This document shows positions 23,169-35,200 of a stretch of 64,000 nucleotides of DNA, in pieces. The notes under the pieces are model-generated. The model did no database searches and had not been told where the DNA came from. It saw only the letters and a list, made by a program, of their open reading frames with translations. The stretch lies in contig CACVBU010001117.1 of NCBI GenBank assembly GCA_902728285.1, positions 682,001 through 746,000 on the forward strand. Direction: 5' to 3'. Origin of the DNA: Clytia hemisphaerica (lineage: Eukaryota > Cnidaria > Hydrozoa > Leptothecata > Clytiidae). Position 1 is the stretch's first letter. The number at the start of each line of letters is the position of its first letter. The position numbers and the translations under genes are program-made.

Positions 23169-25234
23169 ATGACAACAGAAGGAAAGGATCTACTTGCTTA
23201 TCCGACAAAACTTGGTATGCTGGTATAGATGGTATGCCAATTTCTATTTTACTAGTCCTATGATCGTATAAATTAGATCTCACGAGTTGGAAGTGACTTT
23301 AACCTTTTCTACACGCTGTTTTTTTCGAAAAATACCTTTTTTATCATTTCCCAAGCTTTAAATATTAACTTTAACAAGTTCCTTCCATTCTCTTGTTTTA
23401 GTCAACATCATAGTCAACATCGTCAACATTCGTCTTAAGATATGTCATTGAACCAAGAATTACTTGAATTAATGAAATCTTATTTTGGAATCAAGCAAGC
23501 ATAAGGTGCCAGGCAAAAAGAGGAACGAGTATGCACTGCAGGTCAAGCAACCCTTTTTCTATCTACACGTCTCCTATGTAAGTGAGAGTTGTAAAATTTC
23601 CCAAATAGTTCTTCTTGAGGGTGAGAACAACTGAAATGAACGCGCTTATATCATTCAGAGAATATTGCTTCGGTCAGTGAAGACTGCTTGACTATTTTAA
23701 AGATCAAGTTTGATATTCTTTTGAGTGAACACTTGTTGACAGATTATCAATATCATGAGACATCAATTAGAACTTTAAAGACATTTAGGACAGTGTCGTT
23801 TTTCGTTCGTTCAATCTGTATCTTCTTACTCAGATTTGAATGCATACGATCAAGGTTAACCAGAAGAATATCGTAAATAGACTGTGATATAGTTTACTAT
23901 CTGGATATCCAGGCTAATCAAGTAAAACCATTGAGTTTCAAGCCCGAAGTGCTAGAGGCGAAACTTCAACCCTTCTCAGACAAGAGAAATTGAAGCCACT
24001 TATTTCCCATCCAAAACGCGCATAGAACGTGCCGTAATCATAACGATGGATTGTATCTAACGGTTCCTTTGTTTTTGGAGGACTACATCTTTAAAAATCT
24101 AGCGATAGATTCTAGTTTCAATCCGGAGTTTGTGTAAAAACTACGCGCGGACGTTCTGGATGGGAAATGAATGGTTTCATTTCCCATCAGGAGTCTCGCC
24201 TCTAGCCCTTCAGGCTTGAAACTCAGTGTATGAAACGTGCTTATCACAACCCAGTTGTAGATAAACTCTACTCACTTTTTCCGTACAGTAGCAAAGTGGC
24301 TAAACTAAAGTCCTGAATTTCCAAAAAAAAAAATCATTTTTTATATTCTCAGGCATCGTAGGCGAATGGTACGTGCGCCGAATGTATGAGCCGTTATTTT
24401 ACAACAACGTTACGACCAAGCTGGATAAGATCTTTGTCAAGAAACATGGTAAAAATGTTACGGATTATATTTTGGGATTGATGGAACCAAACATCGGAAA
24501 ACCAATACACGATATGTTGCAGTAAGTACAACTAGCCGTTCTATTTGTGAAATTCAATTTTTCGTCACTTCTAACCAATAGAATGGCTTCGATTTTGTTT
24601 CAAAGTGAGAACGNTCAAAATGTAGTTTTGAAGAAAATTTGATGGTGCACACAGAAGATACGTCAGGGCACTTAAATTCAATAAATTTAATTTCTAATCT
24701 TTTACAAAATCTCCATATTAAACAAGAAAGGAGGAAGAAAAAAAGCAAACTTCCTTCCTTCCTTCCGCCTACTTTTTTTTCAAAATCCAAATACATTTTC
24801 CAATCTATGATTTGGTGCCTCACAGAAAATGTAAACATTACGTAATGTTATATTTGTAGACACTCGCCAGCTAAAAATGTCTTTAGCCGTATATCGGCTA
24901 AAGGCGGCAAATCTCTGGACAAAGGAAATATCGCTTATTAAGCATCCTCTATAAGGAGCACGAATCCGTTAGTGGATGCCAGCAGCCTAGGAGTCTCGCT
25001 TCTAGCCCTTCGGGCTTGAAACTCAATGAGTAAAACGTCTTTGGATACTGTGTTCTAAATAATGTCCAATGATTATAAGGCATGTTCATAATATGAAGGA
25101 CAAAACCATTTGTTTAGTAATATAATTACGAATTAGATATCAAATGATTAGATATTATTTTGTTTTTCAGCTACTACAATATGACAAAAAATAATTTAAA
25201 AGAAAGTTATAACTATGAAACCATGGTGTTTTAA
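23169..25234 (+). CDS. Unrecognised small protein, three exons, 92 aa
   Basis: Exons 23169-23214, 24353-24521 and 25171-25234 join in phase (phases 1 and 2) with good GT-AG sites (donors GTATGC and GTAAGT; acceptors TTCTCAG and TTTTTCAG). The product starts MTTEGKDLLAYPTKLG and contains GEWYVRRMYEPLFYNNVTTK and EPNIGKPIHDML. It has no signal peptide or membrane segment. It is basic and aromatic-rich, with a calculated length of 92 residues. I do not recognise the family. The stop TAA (25232-25234) is followed 12 nt later by the TXNL4B start, in the same frame and on the same exon, so both could be on one mRNA. Alternatively the first two exons may be 5' leader of TXNL4B with a chance ORF, but the clean phasing argues for coding. 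Confidence 0.6.
23930..24227. mobile_element. MITE in intron 1 of the 92-aa gene
   Basis: ATTGAGTTTCAAGCCCGAAG (23930) and CTTCAGGCTTGAAACTCAGT (ending about 24227) are inverted ends of about 35 bp. Inside, TTCCCATCCA and TGGATGGGAA form a second nested pair. A solo end of the same family (CTTCGGGCTTGAAACTCAAT) lies at 24989-25028 in the next intron, and others at 47115 and 62730. Confidence 0.65.
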
Positions 25235-25246
25235 ATCTGTGTAAAA

Positions 25247-25696
25247 ATGGCATTCGTATTGAAAAAGCTGGAACGTAAAAAAGAAATCGACGACGTCATA
25301 AAAACAACAATAGACAAAGTGTTGTGTTTACGTTTTGGGCGTGACTCGGACCCAGGCTGTTTACATTGTGACGACATTTTGGCGAAAACATGTCATTCTT
25401 TATCCAACATGGCGGACATATATCTAGTGGATGTTGATCAAGTCGAAGTTTACACTCAATATTTTGATATATCTTTAATTCCGGCCACAGTTTTCTTTTT
25501 TAACGGACAGCACATGAAAGTAGATTACGGAACACAAGATAATACGAAATTTATCGGTCCTTTCCATTCTAAGCAAGACTTTATTGATCTGATTGAAATA
25601 ATATACAGAGGTGCAATGAAAGGAAAATTGATTGTCAACTCTCCAATCGATCCTAAACATATTCCAAGATATAATTTATTGTATAATGATATTTGA
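25247..25696 (+). CDS. TXNL4B: TXNL4B (thioredoxin-like 4B, Dim2), intronless, 149 aa
   Basis: Thioredoxin-fold protein of the DIM1/U5-15kD family, linked to pre-mRNA splicing and cell-cycle progression (family knowledge). The full-length 149-residue frame matches the human length exactly and has the family blocks LRFGRDSDPGCL, IYLVDVDQVEVYTQYFDIS, IPATVFFFNGQHMKVDYGT, KQDFIDLIEIIYRGAMKGKL and the C-terminal SPIDPKHIP. The start is supported by alignment and by AAAAATGG context. The open frame has no intron. The region of the thioredoxin active site reads C38-L-H-C41, a CxxC absent from the human paralogues as I recall them. The gene starts 12 nt after, and in frame with, the upstream 92-codon ORF. 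Confidence 0.95.
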   Translation: MAFVLKKLERKKEIDDVIKTTIDKVLCLRFGRDSDPGCLHCDDILAKTCHSLSNMADIYLVDVDQVEVYTQYFDISLIPATVFFFNGQHMKVDYGTQDNTKFIGPFHSKQDFIDLIEIIYRGAMKGKLIVNSPIDPKHIPRYNLLYNDI

Positions 25697-26268
25697 AGTT
25701 ATGAAGAATATTTGTTTTTATCACGTGTATGAAAGTTTGTTATACACACCTCCCTTATTAGAACAAACCACGAGGCATAATTTCAAAAGGGAAACTTATA
25801 CACAGTACCAGCTTGGATAACGAGATATGCGTTTGGCTACGTTTCGAGAGATTCTTCTTCCATCATCGGGCAATGTGGAGGATGTTTTATCCACTATTTG
25901 TACTAAGACCTTCCGATTACCCATAATTATCAAGTGTAATTTCCTTACAACGTAGCAAAACTTAAATCTCGTGATCTAAGCCACGATAAACTTCCAAATC
26001 ACTGGGTCGATAAACTCAAACTTACTTAGATTTTTATTTATTTGGTCGAGGATTTCAAACTACCAAACTATTTTCAAGGGATACAAAAATTATATTATGG
26101 GATATCTAAGTCGCACACACCTGTCATATGCAAACCCTAGTACTTACCCCCGTGGCAATTACTGCTGTTTTTATTTTAAGTATAGGAATTATTCTTTCTT
26201 TTTTACCTAGAAAAAATATAAACTATATCATATCACAAGAGATACAATAAGGATTAAAATTAAACAAA
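25697..26268. other. Intergenic sequence TXNL4B-NOL9
   Basis: About 570 bp holding the TXNL4B 3'UTR and the NOL9 leader. A pyrimidine tract TTCTTTCTTTTTTACCTAG ends near 26212. It could be a leader splice acceptor, but no partner donor is evident. Confidence 0.35.
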
Positions 26269-29200
26269 ATGCCAAAAGAGAAAAGAGTTAAAAGAATTAC
26301 ACGATCAACAATTCGAAGTTTAAACAAACCTTTAAATCCTGCAACAACTACGACGTCATCATTGAGAGGGCGTGGTCCACCTAACACTAACACAACCTTA
26401 CAAAACGAAGAGAAAGAGTTGGCAAGACGATACAAGTTACAACGAAAGAAAATGAAATTGAAACGACTGTACAAGAAAGTGAAGGTTAGAAATTTTCCTT
26501 CATGTCCAACATATAAGAGCAGAACACACGGAGATGAAATTTGATCAAACCTAGCTAAGAAGCATCACAGCCGAATCAACTGAGGGTTTTTTCTGGTAGT
26601 TCTAGGCACATATTTCTAAAGCCCGAAGGGCAAGATGTCGTGCTTTTGCTGAAAAGTGTGCAGTGTTTATACCTAGGTCACGTGACATTACAATATAATT
26701 TCAGCACTTGACCAATCAGAAGCTTTGCAGATTTTCGAAAACAATAGAAACTATATTATTTGAATCTTGTCTTATAGAGAGATCTAAAACAGGAAAGAAC
26801 TAAAGATGATGAAGAGGAATTGAAGCCAGGAGATTTGTCCACAGCCAGCGATACTGGTGCAGATACTGCAGATGATGATACCGTGGAAGCAGATTGTTCT
26901 TCCCCCTTTGTGTGTGATGAAATGTCTGCTGATGAAAAAGCTGCTGAATGCAATGACGAGAAAATGACCAAAATGGATAAAGAAGAACTAAGGTACATCT
27001 TCTTTTTTGAGAACCAGTAAAAGAACCAGTAAATTCTTTTTTTAAAGCTCGATATTTGATTTCTTTGGTACTTTCAATTTCAAACTACCTTAATTTATTT
27101 AATATTTAGCAAATCCAGTTTGATTGCTCTTAAATTCAAAATCCATTTTTTTTAATTTTCACAGACTATGGACAGTAGAAGATGGCCAATTACTTTTCCT
27201 CAAACAAAAACAGGTATTCTTTTGAACTGACAAAAACATCATAAAACTTATTTTGGAAAATTTCTTCTGTTTTTCCTTTTTCCGGACACATTGTATTTTA
27301 CCTTCATATTAGTTCCAAACAGGCACCTGAAGATAGGGTGCTCTCTTTTGTCGTGAAACGGAAGAGACCCTCGTTATAAGTACAAATTAAATAGAGCTGT
27401 CAATTTCGAACCAAAATACTCTGGCGCTAAAATAAATCAGGGATATTCCAAAAAAAAAACCACGATTGGAGATTGAACCGCCTCTTGCTCAAATGGTGCA
27501 TGGGTTTCCCCTAGGTCCCTACTGGCGGTATCCAGTCAAAAATGAGCATGACTTACGTACCCCTTTCTGCTTCTGGAATGACCGACCAATGCAAATTAGA
27601 TTCTGCGAAAAGAATATTTTCTTAGCGTAAGCCTAATGTATCATCCGTTCTTTTTCTTTCCAAAGATGATCGCAATCAGTGGTAGCTGTATCATTTGCTG
27701 TTTGTTTGGCACTGTTGAAATCAATGGTAAAATACTCACTGAAAATGATGAAGAATTTCATGATCTCGTCTCGTTCAAGGGTTCAACACTTTTAGGTATG
27801 TTTATACAGAACAGCTCGTGAATTATTTGTAGAGTGATTCCCCAGGATTCAGACAGGAAATCATGGAAAATGAATGCGTTTAGAAAAATTCAGCATATTG
27901 GAGCGATTTTGATGGTTCTTTGCTGAGTCATCAAAATTTGAAATGCAAATATCTCAAGATCTAGCCATGGTACCTAAACAAACTATACCTGTATTCGATA
28001 GTACTCTTCGAGACGCATCCGTTGAAAGTGGTTTTGAGTGCTGAAATTAATTTTTAAAGTGTTGACGGCAGCATTGAAAATGACGATTTTTCAGCCATTA
28101 TGGCTATTTTCTCAGGGTCTGGTTGACCAAATTTTACAAATGACCCCATTTTGGACATCTACTCTTCCAGCTCTATCAGATGGAACCATCAAAATTAGCT
28201 GTTTAAAAACTTTTAAAATTGACATTTTTAATGGGTCACTGCTTTTTGCTTAGAAAACCCCCTTTCACTCTTTTTGGTCCATAACTTTTTTTCCCCATGA
28301 CAAAAAAATTGACTCTACCCCTCATTTGAAAGCTGATAAAATTATCTTTCCAACGGTATATAGAAACCTTTTATAATAATTTTTTCTAGGTTGACCCTAT
28401 TATGGACGAATTTCTACTGGACTATTTGCAGACTCTAAAGTTGCTAATTTCTAAAGAAAATGGACAAGAATGCTTTCAAAATGGGGACATGTTCAGAACA
28501 TTTTTCGGCTTAAAACTCAAAAAGTAAAGAACATCCTAAGGCTTTAAAAATTTTGGATGTTCTTATAAAAAAACGTATATTCTCATTACAGCTATCGAGA
28601 ACCGAAATGATATTGAGATTGATAAGAACCAACTATTGAAGAAAATTAACGGTGGAAATAGGAGAAACCGAACTGGATTGGAATCCGATTTTATTGATAA
28701 GTTGGACAAAATTACATCATGTATTTGGGTGATGAAGAAAAAGTCAGCACTTGGTCCTGTTTTGAATCAGTTGAACGGCTGCAAAATTGGACGTGAACTT
28801 CAGGTAAAATTCTATTTTTTGTTCGGTTTCATAAACAAAAACAGACTCAACTAGGTTAGTGCATTAGGCCTTATACTCCGGTCCATCAGATCGACTTTTA
28901 CACATTGAGTAATAGGAACGATAAGAAAATCTAGGTGTATCATTAGTAGTCATATTATATCTGTCTGTTAAAAATTGTTTTAACGTAATGTTGCAATATT
29001 GAAGAAGAAGGGTTGTAAATTTTCATCGAGCTCTAATGCCTTTAGATATGAGGTTGATAGATTCATCTATCGGCATCATCTAATATTAGTTAAAGCAATA
29101 TTAATATACATCACATAAAAACTCTCCAATTGTTTCCCCTATAATGTTTCACCGTTCCGAAAACTTCCCGATTGCCGACAAAATTGCCTTGTATTATTCT

Positions 29201-32200
29201 ATTAATTCAGATAAATTTAATTGAATTCGATGCTAGTTTGAATTCGTCTCTTATCAGGGTTTTAAAAGCACATTCGTTAAACTTTTTAAATTTCCATTCA
29301 TCAAATATCACATTTCCCTGTAAACGGTCGAGGAAATATATCAATTCCGTCGTGGGTTGAAATACACAGTGAATGAGGTAAGAAAGTGATCGAATAACGA
29401 TTTAACAGTTGCAAGTCGATCACATACGTTCGATATGCAGTCAATCGAGGCTTATCCAAAACCAATCGAATCCAATCAAGTTAACACTTTAACTTTCAAA
29501 TTCGATTGCTCTTCCTTTGGATAAGTCTATCTTAATCGAATTTATTATGATTGGGAGAAACATTACAAATAAAGGTTGCCCACTCGTCCGAGATGTAAGC
29601 TTACACGACTAATGACGCGCCCTATGTTGCAAAACCATGATAGCTGAAGTAAAATTCTATCTAATAAAAGGTGAGTAGAACCAAAACATTGGGGAAGTAG
29701 TTCACGAAAACTTGTAGTCAGCACCAGTATAAATTAGATTGCAAGTAATATTGATAAAAATTTTGTATTGTTACGATTTTTTAACTCGGACAAGTTAAAC
29801 TAATTAAATTGGTGTCGCCTAAAGCTTTTTTTTTTAGTAATGTTGCTTAGAAACAAACGTGGAATACTTTACAGGGACGGTGACTTCAAAAACAAATTCA
29901 CATTAGATACCTACACCATCCCTTCGCACTTTCAATTTTTAATTAATTTTTTTAAGTGAGATTTACCTTCTTTCAATAAAAATTTGATATTTGTAAAATA
30001 TATGATTGGTAAAATTCTCGACCGGCGATTCTATGGAAAAGTTAGAATGGAGTCGTTTATACTGCGTGTAAAACAGTAGTATAGGCGTTATATATAGGCG
30101 TTATATTATAATACGATAATTGTTACGGGATAATATTAGTTTGTATAAACTAAAATTTCTTCCCTCCGTTACTTTTTGTTTTATTTCTACTATATCTGAA
30201 TTAGTCGTCTAGCTTGCTAGACTATGGAAAAGTGTGATTTGTAGCCAATTTTAAAGCTATTAACTTGATTTGAGTTTCCTAGCAATGTCGAATTATCTCA
30301 CTTCATCACTCTTAAAAATCCTTTAAAGACCGAAAAAAAATTATTTTTTATTTTCGCGGCGTAAAGTTTCAAAACATCGATGTTGAAATCAAAAAGATAT
30401 ATTACTCACCGTCCATATCTTTTGGATTGCGACTTGTTTTAAACCAAGTTCTAAATCACGATTTCCCACAAAAATAAATTTTGGTGTAGATGCATTTTGA
30501 TGATAAAAGTAAAACTTGATCACGAATTCTCAGCACATTGCGTATAAATGAACTCGTTAACCCGAAAGACGTAGAATACATTCATCCAAATGAGGTAACA
30601 TTATTGGCCATGGCTACTCCTCTAACCACTTGCATTTAAGGGGAATAAACTGTCTGCTTATAGAAAGAGTTTACTATCTACTAGCAAATAGACCACTGTC
30701 TCACTTTTGGTTTTAAAAAAGATTGAGATAAAATCTGATTTTTATAAAGTTTGCGCACTGAAAAGTGTTAAAGCAAATTCTTCATTACTGATACTGCGTA
30801 TCTAAGATTGAATCTAACAACGATTTCTTTGCTATTGACCTGGACATTTTTTTAAAATTTTCTTGTAGATTTTTCTTCCAGTCCGTCGTTTGGATAGTCT
30901 CGTCGACTTTCAAAGGGGTAATGTGGCGCTACGATGAATTTAGTTTGACCATGTGGTCAATGGACAAGGCACGCAGCCCACGAGGGCAAGCAACCCGCAA
31001 AGGCACGTAACCACAAAAATAGCCACGCACATAAAAATTCATCACGAATTCCGCAACACTTACAGTTAATATAAGATGCTTTTTAATGATAAGTCTCGTT
31101 CAAAGGGGGTTCAGTATCTGAAAGATTTTCTTCATTTATTGAATTAAAAAACATTTCGATTGCTGCTGTGACCACATATCTTATAAAAAACACTACATAG
31201 AACTACTCTCTTTCCTTAAGCCCTTAAGCAAAAGATTGTGCATTATTTTGCAGTCATGACCCCCAGAAAATTTTTTTTGTTGCATAGTGTAAAATAACTT
31301 TTTATACATCCGTTCTACTTCATTAGTTTCACGCACTTTCCACACCGATAATATGGTTAAATATATTAAACTGTATATTATGAAAATGTAACTCAGACGG
31401 GGGTCATGAAATTTTGGTTAAATACATTAAACTGTTGTGTATTGAGTTGTAAAGCTTTTCTAACTAACACCTTAAAACCCGTTAAGTCTTTTCACAATTG
31501 AATTAATTTGAATCTGATAATTTAAAGCGCAAAATGATTCGATAAGTTTTAGACCCCCTTAATCGAATCCAACGAAAAAAAAACTATAAATAGTTTGAAC
31601 ACTTTACTTGTGCTACAAATCAAATCAAAGAATTGATGATTGGCCTTGAGACGTAAACAGTATCCGACAAGATGGCTTCCGTGAAGGGAATGTTTTTATT
31701 TCTATGCATTGTTGCTTCAGTCACAAAGAATCTAAATGGTATGTTATCTTCTCGATTTTTTCTTTTTTTCTTTACACTGCTCAGTTAAGCAACTACGAGT
31801 TTTTTCATCAAATAAGAAGTGCTTTTTCATCATTCTCTAACGTTGCCGTAGATGTTTCTTGAGATAAAGTTGAAGTTGACCCTCTACTATTCGATAGGCT
31901 CCCTCCCTTTAAATGAAATTTAAAGTCTCCGTCAACAAGAAAATCTCACAAACGACGTCTCCTATTCGATAGGCTCCCTCCCTTTAAATGAAATTTAAAG
32001 TCTCCGTCAACAAGAAACTCTCACAAACGACGTCTCTTATTCGATAAGCTCCCTCCCTTCAAATGAAATTTAAAGTCTCCGTCAACAAGAAACTCTCATA
32101 AACGACGTCTCTTATTCGATAAGCTCACTTATTCGATAAAAATCTAATTCCCCTTGAAGATCGAATTAGAGAGCGTCAACTGTACTTGAATATTTGGCCG

Positions 32201-35200
32201 AAATGGGTTCTCGTATTCCTATTAAATGGTTCTCATGGAAACTCATTGGTTGTAAAATCCTTTTTCAGCTACTGTAAGCTTGGTACCTCACACGAAAGGA
32301 AATGATTTTTGTGGGACAAACTATGATGGCGGCTATCATTACATCATTCGGTCTGACCTTGGTGTTTTTATGAGGTAAAACTTTTTTTTAGTTTTATTAT
32401 CATAGATCTTATACCCTTTTACATGTTTTACACTTTTTGAGAAGTAAATATTAACTTGAAAAGCATTCTTTACGTGTTACGACTGCAGACCATGGCTTTC
32501 TACCCGATAGCAGGCGAGGTCTCTTTCTTTCTGCTCTACTTACCCTTGATCCCTCTCTTTCGAAGTCTTTGGTATGACCTGACTAAAGATTGAACCCACG
32601 ACCTATCGCATCGTTGCCGAAAGCTTTACCTTTTGTACTACGCTTCGCTTCATTAACTTTTAACTTTGTAGCCGGTCTCTACTTCAATATTAGTCCGTTA
32701 CTCTTGTTTCCTGAATAGACGGGGGGATTCGAATAAGCAGGGGGTGTAGGAAAATTTTCTAAATTTTAATAAGAACCAATACTAACAAAAAGGAAAATAA
32801 AAAGACACGGGGGCGTCTATTCGGGTGACAAGGGTAATATCATAGTTGTGAGTCTCCTGTTAATAAGAAAAAGCCCTCACTTGACCCATTTTTGTTGCAT
32901 TATCAACATTTCGAAGATGATCGAGCCGGTTATTATTGAAATTTCAATGTTGGTCAAATTTAATAGACGGCATTTTTCAAGAGAAAGAAATCTTACGGAT
33001 GATCGTTTTCTCATAGTGGCATACTAGACGGTTCCCGTCGTCGCAAACGCCGGTTTAGCTTCAAAAGCCCTTAGGATGATAACGATGGTATTGCTGATGC
33101 TCTTTAACTTTATTTTTAAGGTGAATTCAAATTAGTTTTCATCAACCACGGGAGTATATCGAGTAGTTGAAAGATTTCTCGTAAATACCTTTCTATGCTT
33201 CAAATTGAATGTGAGAATATGACTTGAAATCTTCAATTTAATCGAAAACGGGAACTTATTAAGCAGTAAAACGTCAAATTTAGAGGGTCAAATGTATCAT
33301 CAGTGCATAAGAATGGAAAAAAATGCAGTATTTACGAATTTAAGGGCGAAGTAACGCACTTTAAAAGACCAAATAATAAATACTATGATTCCAAAACAAT
33401 CATGAGCATATCCGAACTTACGGGACAATATTTTATATCCACTTCTCCCGCGGAAGACCTCCGTTTTTTACCTGCGCATTAGCCTATACTAGACGTCACC
33501 CGCGTTTTTTCTACGCAATTAACGGGGTAAAAAATCTCGGTTTTTAGTGAGGCACTCGCTACCTGCGCATTGACTGTTTAAAAAATCAAGTTTTACTAAA
33601 TTTTTCGTAGAAAGTGCCACGCCTTCTAAAATTCGAAAATTTACGTCACATGATTTTTGAATAATTGACGTCAGAATTATTTTTGTTAAAAAGTCACTGT
33701 AGGGGCTTCTTCGTCGAATCCTTTTTTGAACGGGGTTTTTATCGGAAGGTAGTGCTAATTTTCGCGCTCAATCATAGATGAAAATGAAATTTTAACACAA
33801 AATTAAAACCACGACGTATCATCAACTACTTTTTCGAAAGACAATAAGATTTTTTGTCTTAAAACTGCACGAAATCCCTCTTTCATACTGAAATCAACCC
33901 CTGGCAAAATTTGAGAATAACAGCTCAGCTACCATCTTGCGTTTCACATATTTTTCATAAACGTCGTCACCCGGCGTCGCACCCGCCGAGTAGAGTATTG
34001 TTGAACACTTCAAAAGCCCTTTGGATGGTGGGGGAGGGTTAGAAGCTTGAATTCTAAGCCCAAAGAACGAAATGTTATCACTTATAACTAATTGAAGTTC
34101 TAGAAATCACATATTTAATGTTTTGTGACGTCATTTAGGCCCTAAATGACGTCATCAAAAGGTCAATAAATTGTTTAATTCACTGAAATCAATTTGTCAT
34201 TTACCCAAAGGATTCTCTCGGTGATTTCCGATCCAATGAGGGGTCAACCATTGCTTAATTCTTTCTCAAACTCGAGATATTGAATTTTTCAGGTTTTGAT
34301 GACGTCATCGGACCCAAAATGCCTCAATTTGAATAGATCTATTTCCGAAAGTTTCTATATACCACTGTTACCCCTCCCAACTTATTCCCCATAGAATTTC
34401 CGATCCAATGAGGGGTCAACGACCTCCCAACTCCTTCTCAAACTCGAGATATCGCATTTTGAAGTTTTTCCCAAATCTGTGACGTCATTCGGTCGGCCCC
34501 TTTACCCCTAATTTTGTCAACGGTCAATTTGCGAATTTTGGAATTTTGTGGTCAACAGGTACCTTGTGCCCCAAGGGTCCCAAAAAAACAAAAAACGTCA
34601 ATTATTTCCACGGGAAAGTGGGTTTTAAAATTTAGAATTCAAAGGTCGAAGCGAGAATTGCAGTTTCAGTATTTCTACTTCATCGGATTTTTAAGTCTAA
34701 TGTTAAAACTCAGAGGTAAAACTCTACTTCAGAACTGTACTACCGGGGGGGGTACTAGGTTTGCGAGGTGACGGGTATGTCCGAGCCGAAAATCGAAAAT
34801 AGACCCTTTGAGAGACAAAATTTTGGTGATTTTGGGACCCTTTGAGAGACTTTTTCCTAAATTTTGGTCCATTTTTTCCAAATTTTGGTTTGATTTTCAC
34901 CAAATTTTGGTCAAAATTCTTGGAAATCGTGACCCTGTGAGAGAGAAATTTTAGATTTTTGTGATTTTGGGACCCTTTCAGAGACTAACTTTTGAATTTG
35001 TACCCCTTTGAGAGACTTTTGAGGAATGAGAAAAGGTACCCTTATGGCTCGCACATACCCGGCACCCATTTTGCCTAAGTACCCCCCCCCCCCCGGGACT
35101 GTACTTCAAAGCACTTAAAAATCACTTGCAGTTTTAAAGATTTGAAGGAATTCCCCTTTTTTTGCCAAATATTTCGGCGCTGATTGTAGCGGTTTAAAAA

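Noticed and set aside
24614-24614. Ambiguous base N
   Set aside because: A single uncalled intronic base with no effect on any feature.
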